From Roseburia intestinalis L1-82 (GTDB lineage Bacteria; Bacillota; Clostridia; Lachnospirales; Lachnospiraceae), in NCBI RefSeq assembly GCF_900537995.1, contig NZ_LR027880.1:3751001-3815000 (forward strand): 64,000 nt of DNA. Direction: 5' to 3'. Made by a program: the position numbers and the translations under genes. This document shows positions 62,889-64,000 of this stretch, one piece after another. How positions within the stretch are numbered: the first letter of the stretch is position 1; each line of letters opens with the position of its first letter. The notes under the pieces were generated by a model. That model had not been told where the DNA came from, did no database searches, and saw nothing but the letters and a program-made list of their open reading frames with translations.

Positions 62889-64000
62889 GTTGTACATCTC
62901 TTCAAGTAATAGTTTCTTTAACTGTTCTTCACCAACCGGTTTGGAATAATAATATCCCTGAAACCAGGTTGCCCCGAAACTCCTCAGATAATCCTGCAGG
63001 GATTTATCTTCCACGCCCTCGATACAGCTTTTCATGTTTGTTGATCTCGCAAAATTGACTATATTCTTTACCAGCATCTGCTGTTTTTCATTATTCAGGA
63101 TTCCTTTGATAAAACTCATATCGATCTTGATCTCATTCATCGGCACACCTAAGACGATACTTGAAGACGCATTTCCCGTTCCGTAATCATCCATCGCAAA
63201 ATGGATCCCATACTGCTGGAGAAAACATACTTCTTCATTGATCACATCAATCGGAAGCTGCCTGCAGCGTTCTGTGATTTCTAAACAAAGATGGTTTGGC
63301 GGATAATCATTTTCTTTTAACAGCGAAAGTACAACATCCCGAAATGATTTTTGTTCTAACTGTTTTGCAGACACATTTACATTGATAAAAAAATCCGGAT
63401 TAATTTTTATAAACTCTGCACTGTTTTTCAATGCCTCTGCCAGCACATAATTTCCAAGATCATACATGCACGGATTATCCTCAATCCAGTCGATAAACAG
63501 CCCCGGAGGAACTGCCCCGTAAGGTTCCTTTTTCCATCTTACCAGTGCCTCCGCCCCTGCGATTTTTCCACCTTCCGATGTCACGATTGGCTGATATTCC
63601 ACATAAAAGCCGTCACAACCGTCCAGCACCGACTGATGGATGATTTTCATAAAATCCAGATTTACACCACCATTTGTCTTTACGATATCATTAAAGAACA
63701 CAAGTTTATGATTTCTGGCGGAACGCGCTTTCTCTAATGTGTATTCTAATTTACTCTGCACTGTCATGGTCTCTCCGCTATAATTTTCTAACATCAGACC
63801 TGCAGCATAGAGTTTCAACTCAAAATGACGTCCGTTTAACGTGATATTTTTCTCAAGATTTTTCCTTACTTCCTCCAGGAAAATTCCTGCGTCCACCCGA
63901 TCCGCATCCCTTAAAATAAATGCACAATTGGAGTTATTCATATGATAAACCGCTTTATTTTCATCCATCATATAGATAAAATGGTGTGCGATCTCCCGCT
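62871..64000 (-). CDS. EAL-domain cyclic-di-GMP phosphodiesterase, 5' end outside window
   Basis: The frame is open through the window edge (IAHHFIYMMDEN upstream of the first Met), so the gene starts beyond 64000. The visible N-terminal 110 residues look like a degenerate GGDEF domain (AFILRDADRVDAGIFLEEV). The EAL domain follows with the catalytic set: AEALVRW, NVNVSAKQL, LEITERC, DDYGTGNASSS, IKIDMSFIKG, CIEGVED and FQGYYYSKP. All metal and catalytic positions appear present, so hydrolysis of cyclic di-GMP is expected. Any sensor domain lies outside the window. Confidence 0.92.
   Translation of the reverse strand, partial: REIAHHFIYMMDENKAVYHMNNSNCAFILRDADRVDAGIFLEEVRKNLEKNITLNGRHFELKLYAAGLMLENYSGETMTVQSKLEYTLEKARSARNHKLVFFNDIVKTNGGVNLDFMKIIHQSVLDGCDGFYVEYQPIVTSEGGKIAGAEALVRWKKEPYGAVPPGLFIDWIEDNPCMYDLGNYVLAEALKNSAEFIKINPDFFINVNVSAKQLEQKSFRDVVLSLLKENDYPPNHLCLEITERCRQLPIDVINEEVCFLQQYGIHFAMDDYGTGNASSSIVLGVPMNEIKIDMSFIKGILNNEKQQMLVKNIVNFARSTNMKSCIEGVEDKSLQDYLRSFGATWFQGYYYSKPVGEEQLKKLLLEEMYNKKDAS

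Overview
The window looks like the chromosome of a low-to-moderate GC Firmicute of the family Lachnospiraceae (Roseburia or a close relative). This is inferred from strong AGGAGG-type ribosome binding sites, a DUF6465-type Ala/Lys/Glu-rich protein, an atypical PRPP synthetase, polysaccharide-degrading glycosidases (GH31, GH2) and the codon style. No rRNA, tRNA, CRISPR array, prophage or integrase was found. Both ends cut genes: the 3' part of a PRPP synthetase at the left and the 3' part of an EAL phosphodiesterase at the right.

Region 1 (about 1-22.3 kb) is housekeeping. It holds prs (partial), an HPr-like protein with DUF6465, a large membrane-anchored protein with a degenerate C39-like end, a proline-rich small protein, a GH31 alpha-glucosidase, an NMT1/SsuA-type ABC importer, CorA, a cytidylate-kinase-like protein, a MacB/FtsX-type ABC pair, enolase, an alpha/beta hydrolase, a GH2 beta-mannosidase and a YaiI/DUF188 protein. 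Enolase and the hydrolase share a near-identical inverted repeat placed just downstream of the -10 box, which suggests a common repressor.

Region 2 (22.5-36.9 kb) is a complete tellurite/chemical-stress (Ter) locus. It has three TerD proteins, AIM24, a HAD phosphatase, a P-type Ca2+ ATPase, TelA, a YceG-type protein and a rhomboid protease. It also has the biosynthetic module of citrate-lyase-like enzyme, StiP-type protein and TRSP phosphoribosyltransferase, which is predicted to make a nucleoside-like metabolite. One strong promoter at 33.4 kb can drive the long leftward operon; a second at 22.8 kb drives terD-aim24 rightward.

Region 3 (36.9-40.6 kb) is a tandem triplication of a PD-(D/E)XK nuclease-like gene. 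Each copy is preceded by a conserved, structured leader RNA that can hide the ribosome binding site, and each apparently starts at a non-standard ATT/ATC codon.

Region 4 (40.5-59.0 kb) is an accessory, conflict-type island. It holds a 638-residue protein with PH-like, nuclease-like and hydrophobic parts plus a small partner, an XRE regulator, a WYL regulator, an HNH nuclease with a SMI1/KNR4 immunity protein, a HerA/FtsK-type ATPase, four different P-loop GTPases (at least three dynamin-like), two proteins sharing a TerB-like helical module, and a membrane-anchored protein. The genes from 59.0 to 43.4 kb all run leftward and are packed like an operon. This is the best candidate for an undescribed system: a multi-GTPase, ATPase and nuclease apparatus beside a Ter locus.

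Region 5 (59.1-64 kb) returns to housekeeping: a SulP anion transporter, MetY and an EAL protein.
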